A stretch of DNA of 64,000 nucleotides from Capitella teleta. Lineage: Eukaryota; Annelida; Polychaeta; Capitellidae. Position numbers and translations under genes: made by a program. The notes under the pieces were generated by a model that saw only the letters and a list, made by a program, of their open reading frames with translations, ran no database searches and was not told the origin of the DNA. Below, piece after piece: positions 13,201 through 27,015 of this stretch (position 1 is its first letter; each line of letters begins with the position of its first letter). The stretch covers positions 29,549 through 93,548 of the forward strand of contig KB308652.1 in the NCBI GenBank assembly GCA_000328365.1, written 5' to 3'.

Positions 13201-14170
13201 TGATGTTTGACATGAACATTGGGAAGGTTCTTCTGCTCGCTATGCTAAGATGAAGTCTATGCGTGCTCTAGATCGAGAATAGTTAACACGACCGTGCAGC
13301 AGCGAACATTTGCTTTGCACGTGTTTTAACTTCTTACCGTTTCAAGCCAACCGAATGTTGTCAGAACTTGGTGCTTCTCCTCCTGAAACAAAACAACAAA
13401 ACTAAAAAGATAACATTTGGTTTGTTTCTGTACAACCCTTAGGCCTAATGAATGAGGCCTGTTATTGCATAAGTCCTTCTTTGTTCTCTTTCTTTAATCA
13501 CGTGTGTAAAGCAACCAATGTTAAAGAAAGAGCACATGGTTTACACGATGCGTCAGTCTGTATTGAATTATCTTCTATGCGTCATTGCCACAAGTTAATG
13601 TATTGCGCGAGCCAAGACGTAATAGCCAAGAGAAAAGGTGAAGTGCATTTGTGATTTCAACGAATTTTCACCCATTCCAAAAAGTCAACAAAACAAGGTC
13701 CCGGTATGTCGCAAAGGCCAGACCATTAACTGGTGACCTCGCAAAGGTCATAGGAGGCCTGTATCAAGAGAAAAGTAAGCACCCAAAGTCAATCACACCA
13801 TGTCATTCTGAACCCTTGTAGGGATCGTGTTCGACACATGCATTTACGGTAATGCCTTTTGAGGATTCTTTCAAACAGATAACGTTTTGATGGCAGCTCA
13901 TTACCAGGAATCGTACTAGATTCCACACTATCTACCTCATCAACGCATATACATAATTCTTGATACTTTCAAATCAAAATCAAAATTGATGCATATACTC
14001 CATGTTTTTATACTCACTCACCAGACTCATGAGTTGCGTCAGATAAAACGAAATTGACACATGGACAGGGTTAGTCACATTGATGATCGGGCGTCCATTT
14101 CGACTATAGTTTGCCAATAAGTGGTTGATGAGCCGACTCTCAGCACCCATGTTGACTCGACTGGCGACTC
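10207..14170 (-). CDS. Nicotinic-acetylcholine-receptor-like Cys-loop subunit (alpha7-like, no vicinal cysteines); exons 2-6
   Basis: Subunit of a pentameric ligand-gated cation channel in the plasma membrane. Exons (minus strand): 14022-14170 (149 bp), 13338-13382 (45 bp), 12146-12255 (110 bp), 10830-11374 (545 bp), 10207-10769 (563 bp, TGA at 10207-10209). The 45-bp and 110-bp sizes are those of vertebrate nAChR exons 3 and 4. The joined product is 470 residues without a signal peptide. It shows the QVLTTFGWLETFWNDDYLVW strand, a Cys-loop with exactly 13 residues between cysteines (CQLDITFYPFDDQVC), M1 from about FYTINIITPCI, M2 with GEKVSLGITVLLSF, M3, a loop of about 95 residues, and M4 near the C-terminus. 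M2 keeps Glu at -1', Leu at 9' and Glu at 20', which predicts cation selectivity. Several N-glycosylation sequons are present. The agonist-binding residues are largely replaced: loop A Tyr by Glu (PDFGVEN), loop B Trp by Leu (WAYHGL), and the loop C Cys pair by Ser-Asp (YYESDPGVPFP). It is therefore a non-alpha or orphan-ligand subunit. Exon 1 is uncertain. Confidence 0.9.
10770..10829 (-). other. 60-bp intron in the M2-M3 loop, in frame and stop-free
   Basis: The donor is CTTG|GGTGAG-like (GTGAGT) and the acceptor TTGTAG. It splits a Gly codon after VPLL, a usual nAChR intron site, and restores the family sequence VPLLG-IYLTLIM. The length is a multiple of three and the intron has no stop, so retention would add 20 residues between M2 and M3. 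Confidence 0.8.
11375..12145 (-). other. Intron with a probable GC-AG splice pair
   Basis: The upstream exon fits the family only if it ends AAC-AG at 12146, giving 110 bp and phase 2. The intron then starts GCAGGT and ends in TTCCTCAG at 11375. Joining gives VENS-AKAIYDELFF in frame. The nearby GT four bases later is phase 0 and breaks the frame. Confidence 0.7.
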
Positions 14171-17100
14171 CTGCAATACGTGAAGGCGATTATACGTTAA
14201 GATAATATATCCGCCCCACAGGACGGCAACCCTTTCTGCGACTGCATTACCCTCTGGCAATAAACACATAAAAGTATAGGCACGATGGGTGCTGTTCATC
14301 TCATACCCTTCTTTCCTTTCTTTATTCAAGGACATTGCAGTTGCCCTTATCTTTATTTTTCCCCTTTGCTCTACCTTTACCCAACATTGGTTACTCAGCC
14401 CTACAATTTCAGTCCCCAGGCGCTTTGCTGAACGACGACTGCCCAGCCATATCTCTGCCTGCAAATGGCCCTGTTCCTCTAATTATTCCAATTCATTCGC
14501 TCTGATCTGAAGACTGTAAACAGGTCCAAGGATCATGACAATGCAAGCAAATTGGCCGAGACATCGTCCACTCGGACTAGGGTCAGAGAGTGGACCTTTA
14601 AAAAGTGGAGGAGGTATGGTTATGAAGTAGTGAAGTGTGGTGTTGGTCAATGACCAACCTAATCTCTGTATTTTGGATTGCTCTAACATACAGGAGAATG
14701 GTTATAATTTTTCCATTATGGACGTATACTCCGCCTGCATGTCAGCGGACGAGCCTTACATAAAACGGATTTTTTGATTAATGCATACCTTTGCTTTGAA
14801 CGCAAATTTTTAGGAATTAGCTTCCTAACGACATTCGTTTTATATGGATACTAGCAAGAAATCATTCCATCTTCCTCTTCTTAGTAACAATATGCCATGT
14901 TCCCTATATACGTTGGTGTTTGGGTTACATGTCATCCTGACCTGCAAACGATTCACCATTTATAGAACTAATGGGCTTGATATCTAAAAATTACAATTGC
15001 ACTAGATTTTAGCAAATTGAGCAGAAAGACCGTCCGAGGCTTTTTGTGTGGGTTGCAAGATCAGAGTATCTTCCTTGTATGACTTCCTTCTCCGATTTCC
15101 GAAGCTCACGCAGCCACATTGATTCAGCAAATGCTTTTTAATGTACAAGCGACACGTGCGGGGCATCTTAATCCAGCGCAGATGATGTGTGCTTGGTAAC
15201 TCAATGCTCGCTTCCTTAAGAATGCTTATCTGGAATACTCAAGAGTCTCTCACTTGATACAAGAGTCAGCCAATGGGGCAAATTTTGTAATGTATCAGTC
15301 TCATTTCAGGAGGCGGAGGACATTACCCTTGCAGAGGCCAATAAGAGGATCGTCGACCACTGTATAGCCATAACCCTGTTAATATCCGAAATTCTCGCCA
15401 TGTCAACCGGAAAACCGACGATAATGGTGGGATATAAGTACCACAGAGCATGGTTTCGGTGCAAAGTGCATGGTCACCCCTGGGGCATTGTTTCCACCGC
15501 GTAATGACTTAGTCGCGTCTCCGGGACATGACTGAGGCAGCATCAAAATGGACAATGACATTTCCAGTGTATTGACTCTGCCACATGCAATTTGCACCAA
15601 GGCTCCATAACGGTATTTAGCACCATTTATCGGTGAGGGTAATGCTCAATTGAGTGCGTCATTATCTGAGCATCGAGTCACACGAAATCGTTGAATAGAA
15701 CAGCATAATATTAATGCTTGTCCTGGAAGTAGGTTTTCGCGCAATGTCGTCAATTGTCCGCATTGGACATTTTTGGAACCACCAAGCATTCGAGGAATAA
15801 ACTTGCCAATCAGATGGAACGCCTCATTCCAATTAGATGATTTCAAGCATGTTAACCTGTTGTAACGTGTTGAATGCAGTCAGAGGGATAGATTTTTTTT
15901 TCTTATCAACCTGCTGATATTCGATATTCGTTTAATTGTTTAGTTCTTTGGTCCTCGATTCGCTCGTGACTAATTGGAGGAATTTATAAATAGAATGGCT
16001 GTCTTGGTGCTTTGTGCTTTGCTGAATCGGTTTGGCTAATTAGTGCTGAATTCGTGTATGCAGAAGCTGTCAACGATGATAATAAAATATATTGTTCCCG
16101 GTACAATAGAATCCTTGGAAAAACCTGCCCTGCGATTATCATGAGATACATTTACATTAAAAAAATATTACTAAAACGCAAAAGTTCTGTCCATTAATTC
16201 AGATATAAATATTGAATTTGATCAACGCACTGAAATTATACATTGTGAGCTTTGAGTAGCAGAACATTTGCAGCTTTAACACGCCATTTAAACAGCTGAA
16301 ATGGTTTTTGAACTGCTTTATTCCGTTTTCTGTATAATCTGTCCTTATTTAAAATCTCGGCAATGGATGGATTGGATTCAATGAAACTTGTATTGATTCA
16401 TTTTCTCGTTTACCCCAATCATTAAGTTATATATCTGGCACTGAAACTGCTGGCTGGTTTTGATTGGGGAAATAAGTTTGCGATTCAATTTGATATTAAT
16501 CAAGGTTTTTATTTCCCCTTTGAGACAGCAATTCAATCAGTACCATTACATAATAAAATTTCTCATGAAAAAATTGTTTCTATAGATTTCAAGCTATAAG
16601 GAGATAGCATAGCATGATAATGAACCATCAAAATAATCCAATAATATCAACACCTCTGCAAAGAGATACTAGAGCCCGTACAAATTGGATACCTATTACC
16701 TGATTGTGAGATTTGTAGAGAGTTTCGATGCCGCTGTTTGTTATTGGGTTTGCTCAGTATTGGGTTGAGATAAGAAGACGCCACCGATAGCAGTCACGGC
16801 TCCCCTTGATGTCTTTAAGTACAGCGCAGAGATGCTTATCAACCATCAAATTCTCATAAAACCAAGCAGTGGCTTGTAAAATGGATGCCACGACGCCCTG
16901 AAGGCAAAACGACCGTCTTCCTTGTCAACCTGTCACCGGCTGATAGCTGATTCCAGAGGATATGTCCCACGAGAATACGACCTTAAACAGGATCTTAAAT
17001 AACTTATCAATAAGATGGAGATCGCGTTAAAGGCTGTAAAGTTCTTTGAATAGTTTTTGGTCGCTGTTAAGCCAGCATTATTTAGTATATAACAAAAATG

Positions 17101-18862
17101 TGATAAACCCGAATTAAACTCATCACCCGCGGATCGAAGTCGACTATTTCAAACTTGAATGGTATCGTTTTGTCGGCATGCAATGGAGCTTATTTCAATG
17201 ATTGTGTTGTAATAAGGACTTGCGTTTAGGCCAACGTTTAGACAATGTGGCTGCAAGAAGAAATATCCTCAGTTCACCACCACGTCTCTTTCCATTTCAT
17301 CGTGTCCATCACACCGAGCGCCATTTTCTTGCTGCAATTGTTGCTTTGCTAAATAACAGGTTCTTTGTCACAGGGCATGCCTGGAATAACAATCAGCCAC
17401 AGAAATACGTCTCGTGTCCTCAGAGATGCTCGGCGGACTGAGCGAGCAAATCTATTTCAGTTCTCATATCGACGTCACCAATGATTCATTAGCATTTCGT
17501 CCGAGATATCGTACAATAAATTCATTGGATGAGCATTCAGAAGAGCAATCCAGAATATGTGACTGTCCTCGAATGACACAGACACAAAACCTGGCGCAAT
17601 TAGTGTTACGACGAAATCTAATATTATGGAATTGGCGAGAATGGCAACAATGCGAATTCACAATTCCACGATTGCTTACAATAATTTACAGAACACGTAG
17701 GATATGGTGATTGGAGATGTGGGGATATGCAAATAGTGACAAAGAATTAGCGTGTACACGTTTAGGTCCTTATAATTATAATATTATGTTAATCCCGTAA
17801 CAGGAGGTTTTATTTGCACCTGATTACTGAGCGGTCGATGACATACGCAGAGTGACGTATTAGATGCTTGCGATTTCGTTGAATGTCATCTTACTTAACT
17901 CCATTATTTTATGAGCACTCCCGCCTCCGCCTCCGAGTTCATTTTTGTGTGTGTCAGTCATGAGATCGATATCATCTGCCAGCAAAGGGGTCCAGATTGC
18001 TCTGCAAATTGATATTCACCGCAATGTGCAGGCAGTCAAAATGTTCGTTGTGACCCACCACAAGCAATAAAATCAGGGGTAAGTCGACGAACATATTTTT
18101 TCCGATATTTTCAGTGCAGCCACCCAGATATATTTATTCGGGCGATTGTATTGTAAAACCGTAGACTATATAATAATAATCATTACTCCCGATTCACGGC
18201 TACTTATATCCAGGACGCGATTCAAAATTCAAAATGAAATAAATCATTTCGCATTTGAAATCGACAGATCACTTGCAACGTAAGTGCGGTTGCTATGGTG
18301 ATAGTGGCGTGTTAATTAAGGCAAAAAAAAAAGAGGAAAATAATATCTGCGGGGAAAAATCAGTATGCGTGTACAAATAATGAAACTACATGAAATAGAC
18401 GTTTCTTCAAATACTTCAGGGCACGATTCTTAAATGAAAATTAAGTCGACTTGGCAACGGACTTAGCTAATCGTGTTACAGCTTGAAGTCAACTTAGCGA
18501 TTCTTAAATCAAAGTTAAGACTTCCTAAGGTCTTTACCGGCCTAGGTCCATTAGCTAACGGGCATAAATCCGTTACGAAATCGCCTCCAGTTCTCTAGAA
18601 TGTTCGGTAAAAATCTCGATTTTCGCATTTTCATAGAATAAGCTAATCTGTGAGTTATACATCGAATAATTCCACAAGATATAACCGACGATACTACGGA
18701 TTAAACCCGGAATATGTTTACGCTTGATAATTGACTCATCAATAAAACGATAAAAGCAAAAACAAACTAGATCACAAAATTGCCGAAAACAATATACTGG
18801 TCCTAGTAAATAAAAACGATTTTTATGATTTCTGTGCGAATTCTGGACTTGGTCTCGCTTAA
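14171..18862. other. Receptor intron 1 or 5' flank; no gene recognised
   Basis: AT-rich DNA with only short frames. If the candidate first exon at 27016-27082 is right, this is part of a long first intron. A pair of similar segments 74 bp apart (18425 and 18499, both with GATTCTTAAAT) suggests an old tandem or transposon end. Confidence 0.4.
18425..18519. repeat. Two diverged direct copies, 74 bp apart
   Basis: GATTCTTAAATGAAAATTAAG at 18425 recurs as GATTCTTAAATCAAAGTTAAG at 18499. This may be the remains of a repeat end; nothing more can be said. Confidence 0.45.
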
Positions 18863-19567
18863 AGGGATGGGGAACTAAATTTTAAGTGATGTTCTATTGA
18901 CTCATAGCACCAATTGATAGCATTCCGTGCCAAGAACACCCTGCCTGGATGCAAGCGTAAGGAAATAATGCATTCCGAATATCGGGGTTAGCATTGCGCC
19001 TATGGGAGAATGGCTTCCATTGCGAAGTATAGGAGACAAACGTCAGCTGATGGCTTGGTTTGGCTGATGGCTGATTGTCCCGTTCCCCTCGTGAAGCTAT
19101 CGATTTCAGCCAATCAGAGCAGAGCATCTTCGCCATAAAAGGACATCTTTGTTGTTTACGAAACGAAAGCGCATGCGTGGTGCACTCTGGCTGACCTTTT
19201 TACTGTTTCAGGATGAGAAACGTGGTAGGTGTCCTAGAAAATCGCTTGTTAAAATAAGAAAAATAGCGAAAAATATTTTTTGTTTGCGCCTGACTGGTGG
19301 CAAAATGATTATTCTATCTATTTCCGAAAAAAAAAATAAAAAAAATATCAAGGGGTTTAGTCGCAGGACACGGTGATATGACGAGGCCCATTGTAAAAGA
19401 TGGGGAACTCGGTGTTTCATCACAGCGACTGACGTCACGCCTAATTAGCATTATATCTGCCGCGAAATCGTTAGCGATGATATTCCTTGTGTGGGCCAGG
19501 CATAAGAATCATCTTTGGTGCATCAAATAACGACTCAAAGTCCATTTTCAACCAGTTCTCCCTCCCT
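18863..19567 (+). mobile_element. TTAA-flanked MITE-like element, full copy
   Basis: TTAA at 18859-18862 and again at 19568-19571 bounds 705 bp. The ends are imperfect inverted repeats: AGGGATGGGGAACT on the left, and AGGGAGGGAGAACT read inward from the right (12 of 14 match). The first 88 bases recur almost identically, inverted, at 1-85. The TTAA duplication is typical of piggyBac, but since TTAA is a palindrome a TA duplication cannot be excluded. A 75-codon lysine/arginine-rich frame at 19149-19376 has no transposase motif, so the element is probably non-autonomous. Confidence 0.7.
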
Positions 19568-19971
19568 TTAAGGCCAGGCAGATCCAACTTAACTCAGCAT
19601 CTCACCGTTTACAGCCATGCGAATTAATGTATAAAGATATGGGCAATAAGCATACCTACCGAGAATTGAACGATTCAATCAAGCCTCTAATCTCACCCTT
19701 ATTCTAAGACAAATTCTCAAAGGGGAGATACTTCTGAACCAGCAAGGACGAATCGCTAGCTAGATCTGTCATATTATTTTGCAATCCCAAGTGAATCGTA
19801 AACGGAAGCCATTTTGTCAATGGTATATTATTTACCGAGACAGAATGGGGTTTCTATACCCCGTGAAAAGGAAACCAGTTCGCAGAAATGCCCCTCTCAA
19901 TGACACATTCGTGATCAGACTTTCTTTCTCCCAGAGTGAGGGGCAACGATTCATCGCGCGCAGAATGAGGC

Positions 19972-20172
19972 AATAGAGTTTTACACTTCTTCCCAACCTT
20001 GTTGGGTAATACGAGTGCCAGATGAGAAACCCGGGAAAAGGGTTGCCCCATAATAATAAAAATTAATTGTTAATTATTAATCTGTGGAATATCTAATTCT
20101 GCATTCTATACCTTAGACAGTAGCAGACAGCGCTCGGCCTTGTTGAAGAGTTAGGCACCAAGGAATTTGAAG
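19972..20172 (-). repeat. SINE family 1, degraded copy
   Basis: In the same order as the copy at 32274-32604 are: GAGTTTTACAC, the 'cccaaccttgttgggtaatacg' block, 'gaaacccggg', then 'tagacagtagcagacagcgc', 'cggccttgtt' and 'agttaggcaccaa'. The tRNA-like head is missing, and an AT-rich insert of about 60 bp separates the halves. Confidence 0.7.
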
Positions 20173-23100
20173 ACCATTTTCGCGAGGAAAATAATTTATG
20201 CGATCTTCGCAGCCATTACATAATTATAATAATGAATATTCACTAAATTAAATTAGCCAATCAGCGTGCGGCGGCATGCCCTTTGTTAGCTCGCCCACGC
20301 GCGAAGACAGCGCGCCCTCGATTACTTTCAAATTGTTGGCTGAAGGAAGAACATATTAATTGGAGCTGTTCATTTTCACGTGTAGATTAACTTATTTTCC
20401 CCACCTTTGCATACATCAACCGGTTTACGGTTATTTTTCCATCTTTTCCGCCAATAAATAGCGTTTTGGCCTTTTCAATACATGCCGTCAACAGGCATGA
20501 CTCCTGTTTGTTTTTCCGTAATGGTGAATGTATTCAACTACAGTAGCTTCGGGACGCATCACTCCGATCATCAGAATTCAACACATGTATATGGATAACA
20601 CAAAGCAAGAGTTTAAGGCGATGGGGAGCATAAATCGAATTTATGACATAGTATTCGACCCCTTAAATTAACATCCGAAGTGACCCCGTTTAATTATAGC
20701 AGCTGTGTACGGAGCGCCCGCGAAAGTTGAAGCCTACACAATCCTTTGATTTACTCTTAATAGCTAGAGATATTAAAAGGAAACACAACAAAATTCTAAG
20801 GTCCAGCCTTCATTAGGCCGTGTCAACTTCGGCGAACTCAACCTCCAAGCTTTGACAAACTCTATCGCTCTCAGTATCAGAATGGCTGATGAAGAGTTCC
20901 GATGATTAGAGTCAATTTTGATGTGAATTCTAATGCTAATTTTATTAATAATATCTTTATTTCATAGATTTATATCTTACCTATATCTCATGTGTATATT
21001 TCATATAATATGTTTCTTGAATAAGTAATATGCTTGTTTTGTTCCTGTAATGTATTATTTTAGGGGAAAAAATCGAAAATGATTTTTTTTTACTTTACTT
21101 TATTAAATCTGTGTTCGATTTAGATATAATAAACATATATTATTTTTTCGCTGTAGAAAAAGTTCTTTTTGCTCTTGCGCAACTTCTTGCTGCTGTAAAC
21201 GGAGTACGACGCCAGTGCAAGCGCTCCACACATAGATGCTGTATACGGAGGGCTCGCACTGCTGTATACGAAACGCATACCTAAAACACAAGCACCAGAT
21301 AATGATTAGCTAGGTGGTTTCTAATTCCGACCAAAATATTCCGGGTCCCCAAAGCATGAGATATGCAATGAACTAATAATGATGAAAATCAGATTGGCTT
21401 ATATATATGCCTCAAATTACACGGATCTACAACAATTAAAAGTTCTTTGAGTGCATTCGTGTTCTGACCAGGTTGAGAATACTGCTTTGTGCGACTAGAT
21501 CAAAAATAAAACACAGAATCCATCATTCAGCAAGTATTGTTCCCCGAACACCCCCACACCCCAACCCAACCGTTCGTCTTCAGAGACAGGATCTCTAATT
21601 AATCAGCGAGCAATGATGTAACGGGTCTGGCTAGAGAACGACAATATTTGCGATGGCACGAGGAATGAAAGATGACGAAATCAAAGGAGGATTGCGGAGT
21701 GAGAGACGAAAATTGCCAACGTGCGAAGAAGTGAACGGCACGTGTCAAATGCCAACTCAAGTTCGTGATCCTTGCACCACAATGGGTCTAAATGAGGCCA
21801 CTTGAACCGTGAAACACAAAGCGAGAACAAAACGTTGAAGCCTGTGTTCAGACGTTGGGATGGAGAATTGGAGATAGCGGTTGATCCCCCGGATTATGGT
21901 TGCGTTCTAAGTCATTTCACGGTTTGAAATATGACATGTCTGGGCCCGAGATTTCAGAGGAAACCCGTGATGAATGGCAAGGAATGAATAGTGGGGTGTG
22001 AAAACGCCAAGAAAAAAACCCCCGAGTATTGACGCGTGTGTTTGTGGCAGTGATGGGGAAATAATGGTAGACTGATCTCACAGAATAAATAAAAAAACGT
22101 GTCCCTAGAAGCAAAGAAGGAAAATGCAAGAGCACGCTTGGCTCTCTACAACTGCAATCAAGCGAAGGTCGAATGCGGAGGAATGCGGTGTAGTGGCGGT
22201 AGGATGGGTATCTTGCCTGCAGATACATGTTGCTTCGAGAATAATTGAATGGCAAGCACGAGTAGCCCACCCCTGGGTCATTTACGACGCTGTCAGATCG
22301 GATGTTGGCTTCTACAGAAAGCAATGCAGAAGAAGCGAATTTTAATATAATGGAAAGTCACAGTTCATATCAGATATGATAAATTGATGAAGCCATGGAT
22401 GTTGGTAGTATGAGGACTGAAACTGTAGAATTATTCGACGACACCAAAATATATCAGCTATAGTCGAATGCATAATCCAAATTAACAACATTAAAATTAA
22501 TAATTTAAAAATTGATTTTATGGCTCAGCATTTTTTACAGATTTTTTTTTTCATCAAACATCTAGAATTTAGTTGACTGCAAACTTAAATTGTATGCATG
22601 CATGTTACTGCACTAAATTTGATTCAACAAACAGTGCAAGCCAGGAAAATATAGAGCAAATTGTGGAATAATTATTCATCAAATTACATGTACAGTGGGG
22701 TGGCGAGTAGGAATCTGGTATTCATATGGGCAATAAAAAATAGTTATACTCTATATAAACCTTATACATGTACCTCACATTTCACGCCCAAATTATCCTT
22801 TCTTGCTGCAGTATCACCGTGGTCATTTTGGCTTCCGATCAATAGCGCCATCCTATACTTAATATGTATATTATGATTTGAATAAACTCTCAGACGAGCG
22901 CGACAATCTCCAGCCGTCCGACTCTCTCACCCCTGTGTGGGATGGATGAGTGTATCCGTACACTGTCTATGCCAGTGCTAACTGCTTGGTAAGATTAAGT
23001 CTATGTGCATATATACCTGTAATTCGAACTGTCTGCGGTCTGAGTGGTCGACATGTAATTCAGTTATCAATTACTATAAACAAAATTATGTGCGTGCAGT

Positions 23101-26100
23101 AAGACGGGCTTTTAAGATTGTGTGATAAACGGTTTAGCCGGTGCAATAACAAATCATTTCCTTGTAGGTTGGCCATAGAAAATGCAAGTTGCGTGGCGTT
23201 GGCTGGCTACTTTTGTAGATCAGCACGATCCGAAATATTTATGCTGAATACATGTCGTTCTGACGTAGGTCAAGGGCATCTACCAAACAGCCGAATAAGT
23301 CGATTGTTGCCTCGATCAAATAATTAATATCGAAGCTCTATAGTGACCATAAAAAAACCTGTTTATATATGCATAAATGTTTTGGCATACAAATAGGTCC
23401 ACTATCTTCGTGCGGAACCACAAATGAGGAATTATAGGCACGAGGACACCGCAATCAAACCAGCATTAATTTGATGACTTACTGACTACATTCCCATCAA
23501 AACTCACTGCGATCCTATTCTACAAATGAATCAATTGAGCCGATAAGATAAAATCACATCTCAAAAAGAGGCTACCAATCGAATAACAGGCAGAAATGAG
23601 AACCAGAGTTATTTTCTTCCCGGACATGCTTCATCGTGCCGATTATCTCGATCGTTAAAGAGATCAATACAAGTAAAAAAAAAAAATGAAATGTTAGGTT
23701 TTGTTCGGGCACAGGACATGTAAATTGTCCTTTTTGAGCCATTTACGCCTCCATAATGTTTATTTTGTGAGATGGAATAATAGTTAACAGTCTCCTACCC
23801 TGTGATAAGTTATTAACCCTATAACTGAATATATTATTGTTTTATCATCCTTTTCCGACCCGAGGCGACGAAGCCGAATCGTCTGTGTTGATCCGTTACC
23901 ATAGCAAACATTTTTTTTGCACAGGTCGCCTCGCGGGATTCCCGGGGTCTTATGACGTCATTCACAGCTCCACTGGCGGAAAATAATATGTGAACCAAAC
24001 CGATTTGGCTGGAGAATCTGAACCACTGAATATGTTCTCTACGTGTCTCTTTTATACTATGTATATGCTATCAGGTAATTGTTATTTTGCGCAGGAATGA
24101 TTATTTAGGGTGTATATTTCGTGAATTTGGCGTTATTTCGGGCACTATGAATGATCTTCAAACTATCCAACGATTCTTGATCGCTCGGAGGAATCATGTC
24201 GATTCCAGAGGCTCTCTATATTGACGCATACAGCGCTACTTAAGGTCAGTGGCTTCCATGTGACCATCATCCGCTCAGAACACCTGCCATGGACATGAAA
24301 GGCAGCAACGTCTGACCGATATCATCATTTAGTACATTTCACCTACAATTCAGTATTCCTGCAGTGCGGCAAACGATAAAATTAACAAAAAGAAAACCCG
24401 GGGATGAGAAATATAAGTTATTGACATTTCTAACAGCTTTCTTTTAGAATCTAGTTGATGCTCTTATAGTCGCAATTTCCAAGTCAATTAATTCCGCTGC
24501 CTATAGAGGCCCTTGTTTCGAAATATCTAGCTCCATAACGAAGGCATCTATCAAATCCGTGCTGTGGAACGTCCAAGAGAGGATGTTCAGACGAGCGGAG
24601 AGGATGGAGAGAATTAATGCGGAAGCAGTGTGGACAGGTATGCGATGTCATACATACACATTGGATCTCAAGGACGACGAGCTCCATAGAAATGCGCTGT
24701 TCTAAGGTTTTCAAAGGTGGAATACATTAATACAGGATCCTGCTTTTTGTACGTAAAATTCATCCCGAAATTGGAGGCGTAGGCACACCAAAGAGAAGAC
24801 AATGCGACTCAGGACGCGATGAATTTCAAGTGAAACTAGAGCCTATGCATCACAATTGCGAACAACTGTGCATGCGATTCAGAATTTCAGATGCGTCGTA
24901 ATCTATACTTCTCACCACAAAACACCACTGCCTTAGTCTTCAATTTGTTTCGAAATACATTCATAGAAGAAAGGATTTAGATTTAATCGATTGTTGAACA
25001 GACCTATTAATTGAATTTAATGTGCTATACGCAAAGACTTTATACATACAATAATCATTATAAGGTATTTGCCTTACTAATGGCGACGAATCCAACTGAC
25101 ATCTCTCTATAGGAGAACCTAATGCGGTTCACCCCAGTTTTGCATTTTGTAAACAGAAAGGTATGATCAGTTACATCACCCATTGAATGAATCTCGCAAT
25201 TGAACTATATCCATTGACCCCTTTTCAAGGTTTTGCGGCCATTGAATAGCACAAGCTGATTAAGGTCTCATCTGCAGTTCTCTAGTTCCAAGTTCCAACA
25301 CATCGTGTTTGATTATTGATTTTAAGTAAACCATCAATGATTGGAACGTGACAATGTGACAAATCAGGGAAAAGCAGAAATTAATTAAAAACCAAGTATC
25401 GTAGCTGTTGACTTCTTCTCCTTTTTTTTTTCTCTCTCTCTCTCTTTGGTGGCTCCTTTGGTGTATCTCTGCTCCTTTTTTTTTCTATTTCGCGATTAAT
25501 TTATTGGGTTTTATTTTTATTTTTTTTTTTTGATCTTCTCCTTGAAGTTAGGGAACATCCCTTTCTTATTTCGCACCTTCCCTCTTTTCTGCCTCCCCCT
25601 ATATCCGCCCTCCTTTGTATCCATCGTATCCCCTTGGTGTTTCCCTATTTGCATGTTGTATAATTACATCCGCCTTTCCATCAACGTGTTCTATTTCTGT
25701 CCGTTGATGTAAGAAATACATTATTACAGTACAATGATGCCTGGAAAGTATTTTTTTGTTTTGTTATTGTTAAATGTGTTGTTGTTGGGGGTTTTATTTA
25801 TGTCTCAGGACATTTTATATACCACTTATTCATGTCATACTGTTGGACATAATAACGGAGTAAAAAAGATGGTTCGTGCATCACAGATGATCAAGTAATA
25901 TAGTGTTATTCTAATTATATCCCTATACATTATATCTAATATGTGCCATTGTTAAAACTATACGTTACGATAGTGTATTGGTCAATGATTCACTTGACAT
26001 GGTTACAGGTATTATTTACAACACCAATACATGTGTATCGATGAATGAAAATATGGCAAATGAGGATAATTGATCGGTCGTCAACAGATCCGCTCAATAC

Positions 26101-27015
26101 GCTGCGATGACAGGATAATGCGCGTGACGTGCTCCTGTTGAGGGGACGCTTCGGAAATGAGAGCCTGGTGAACTCTCCGGAATTTGCCCAGATTTACGGA
26201 TGCAAAACATTAGAAGCAATGATCTGGCGAGATCACAGGAATTAACGATTTCCGCCACCAAAAGTACGCGGAGGGAAGTCATTAAATTTGATGCATAGTA
26301 GTGAATGATTACATAAAATAATGCACATGTATGAATTACAGTGTATTTAAATATAATTACTTTATTTATTTTCTGTTAAGGTACCTTTCGGTATTAGATG
26401 ATGTTCGCTGTTTGCCCATAGTAATCATAATCATAATCATAGTAATCATAAAGTGATGATTAATGCAACGCAACTTTATATTTTTGTGGAAAGGTAGATA
26501 GATAGATGTGATGGTTAAGCAGTTGGTTTGTGACCGTGATGACTAAGGGCGTTCGTTATTTGAAGTTACTCACGAGGCAATGGCCGAATGCATTGCAGTT
26601 CAATGAGATCCCCGTTGTATTCTCACGATTGACGCATTGATGCTTCATGGATAGGTATCGATGATTGGTCGACAGCCACAGGTGGTGCGTCATTGCCCCA
26701 TCTTTGTTAGCTACCTCCATTTCGGACTTTGAGCAATCACTTCATCCCTCATTACCACCCATTCTCTCCATAATATTTCTACCAAACCCAATTAATACTT
26801 CTCACTCATGTTCTACCAATCTCCTGGTGTAATTCTCATGTGTCTTAATTGATAACATTTCTCACTGTGTCGCAGTAATATAATTGTAACATCAGCACTG
26901 AGCACCAAAACTTTCCATGATCATGTCTGTGACTAATTCCTCGTCGATAGTATTCACACATGGGTGCAGGCACGAAGAACATATCAGAGAAACAACATAG
27001 ACAAAGTGGACCCAC
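20173..27015. other. Gene-free stretch of about 6.8 kb
   Basis: AT-rich DNA with pyrimidine-rich runs (25415-25535) and short microsatellite tracts (TCATAA-type near 26425-26455, GATA near 26500). No recognisable coding exon or RNA gene is found. Confidence 0.4.

Noticed and set aside
23859-23937. MITE with CCCGAGGCGAC ends
   Set aside because: Only eight continuous matching bases in the arms and no flanking duplication.
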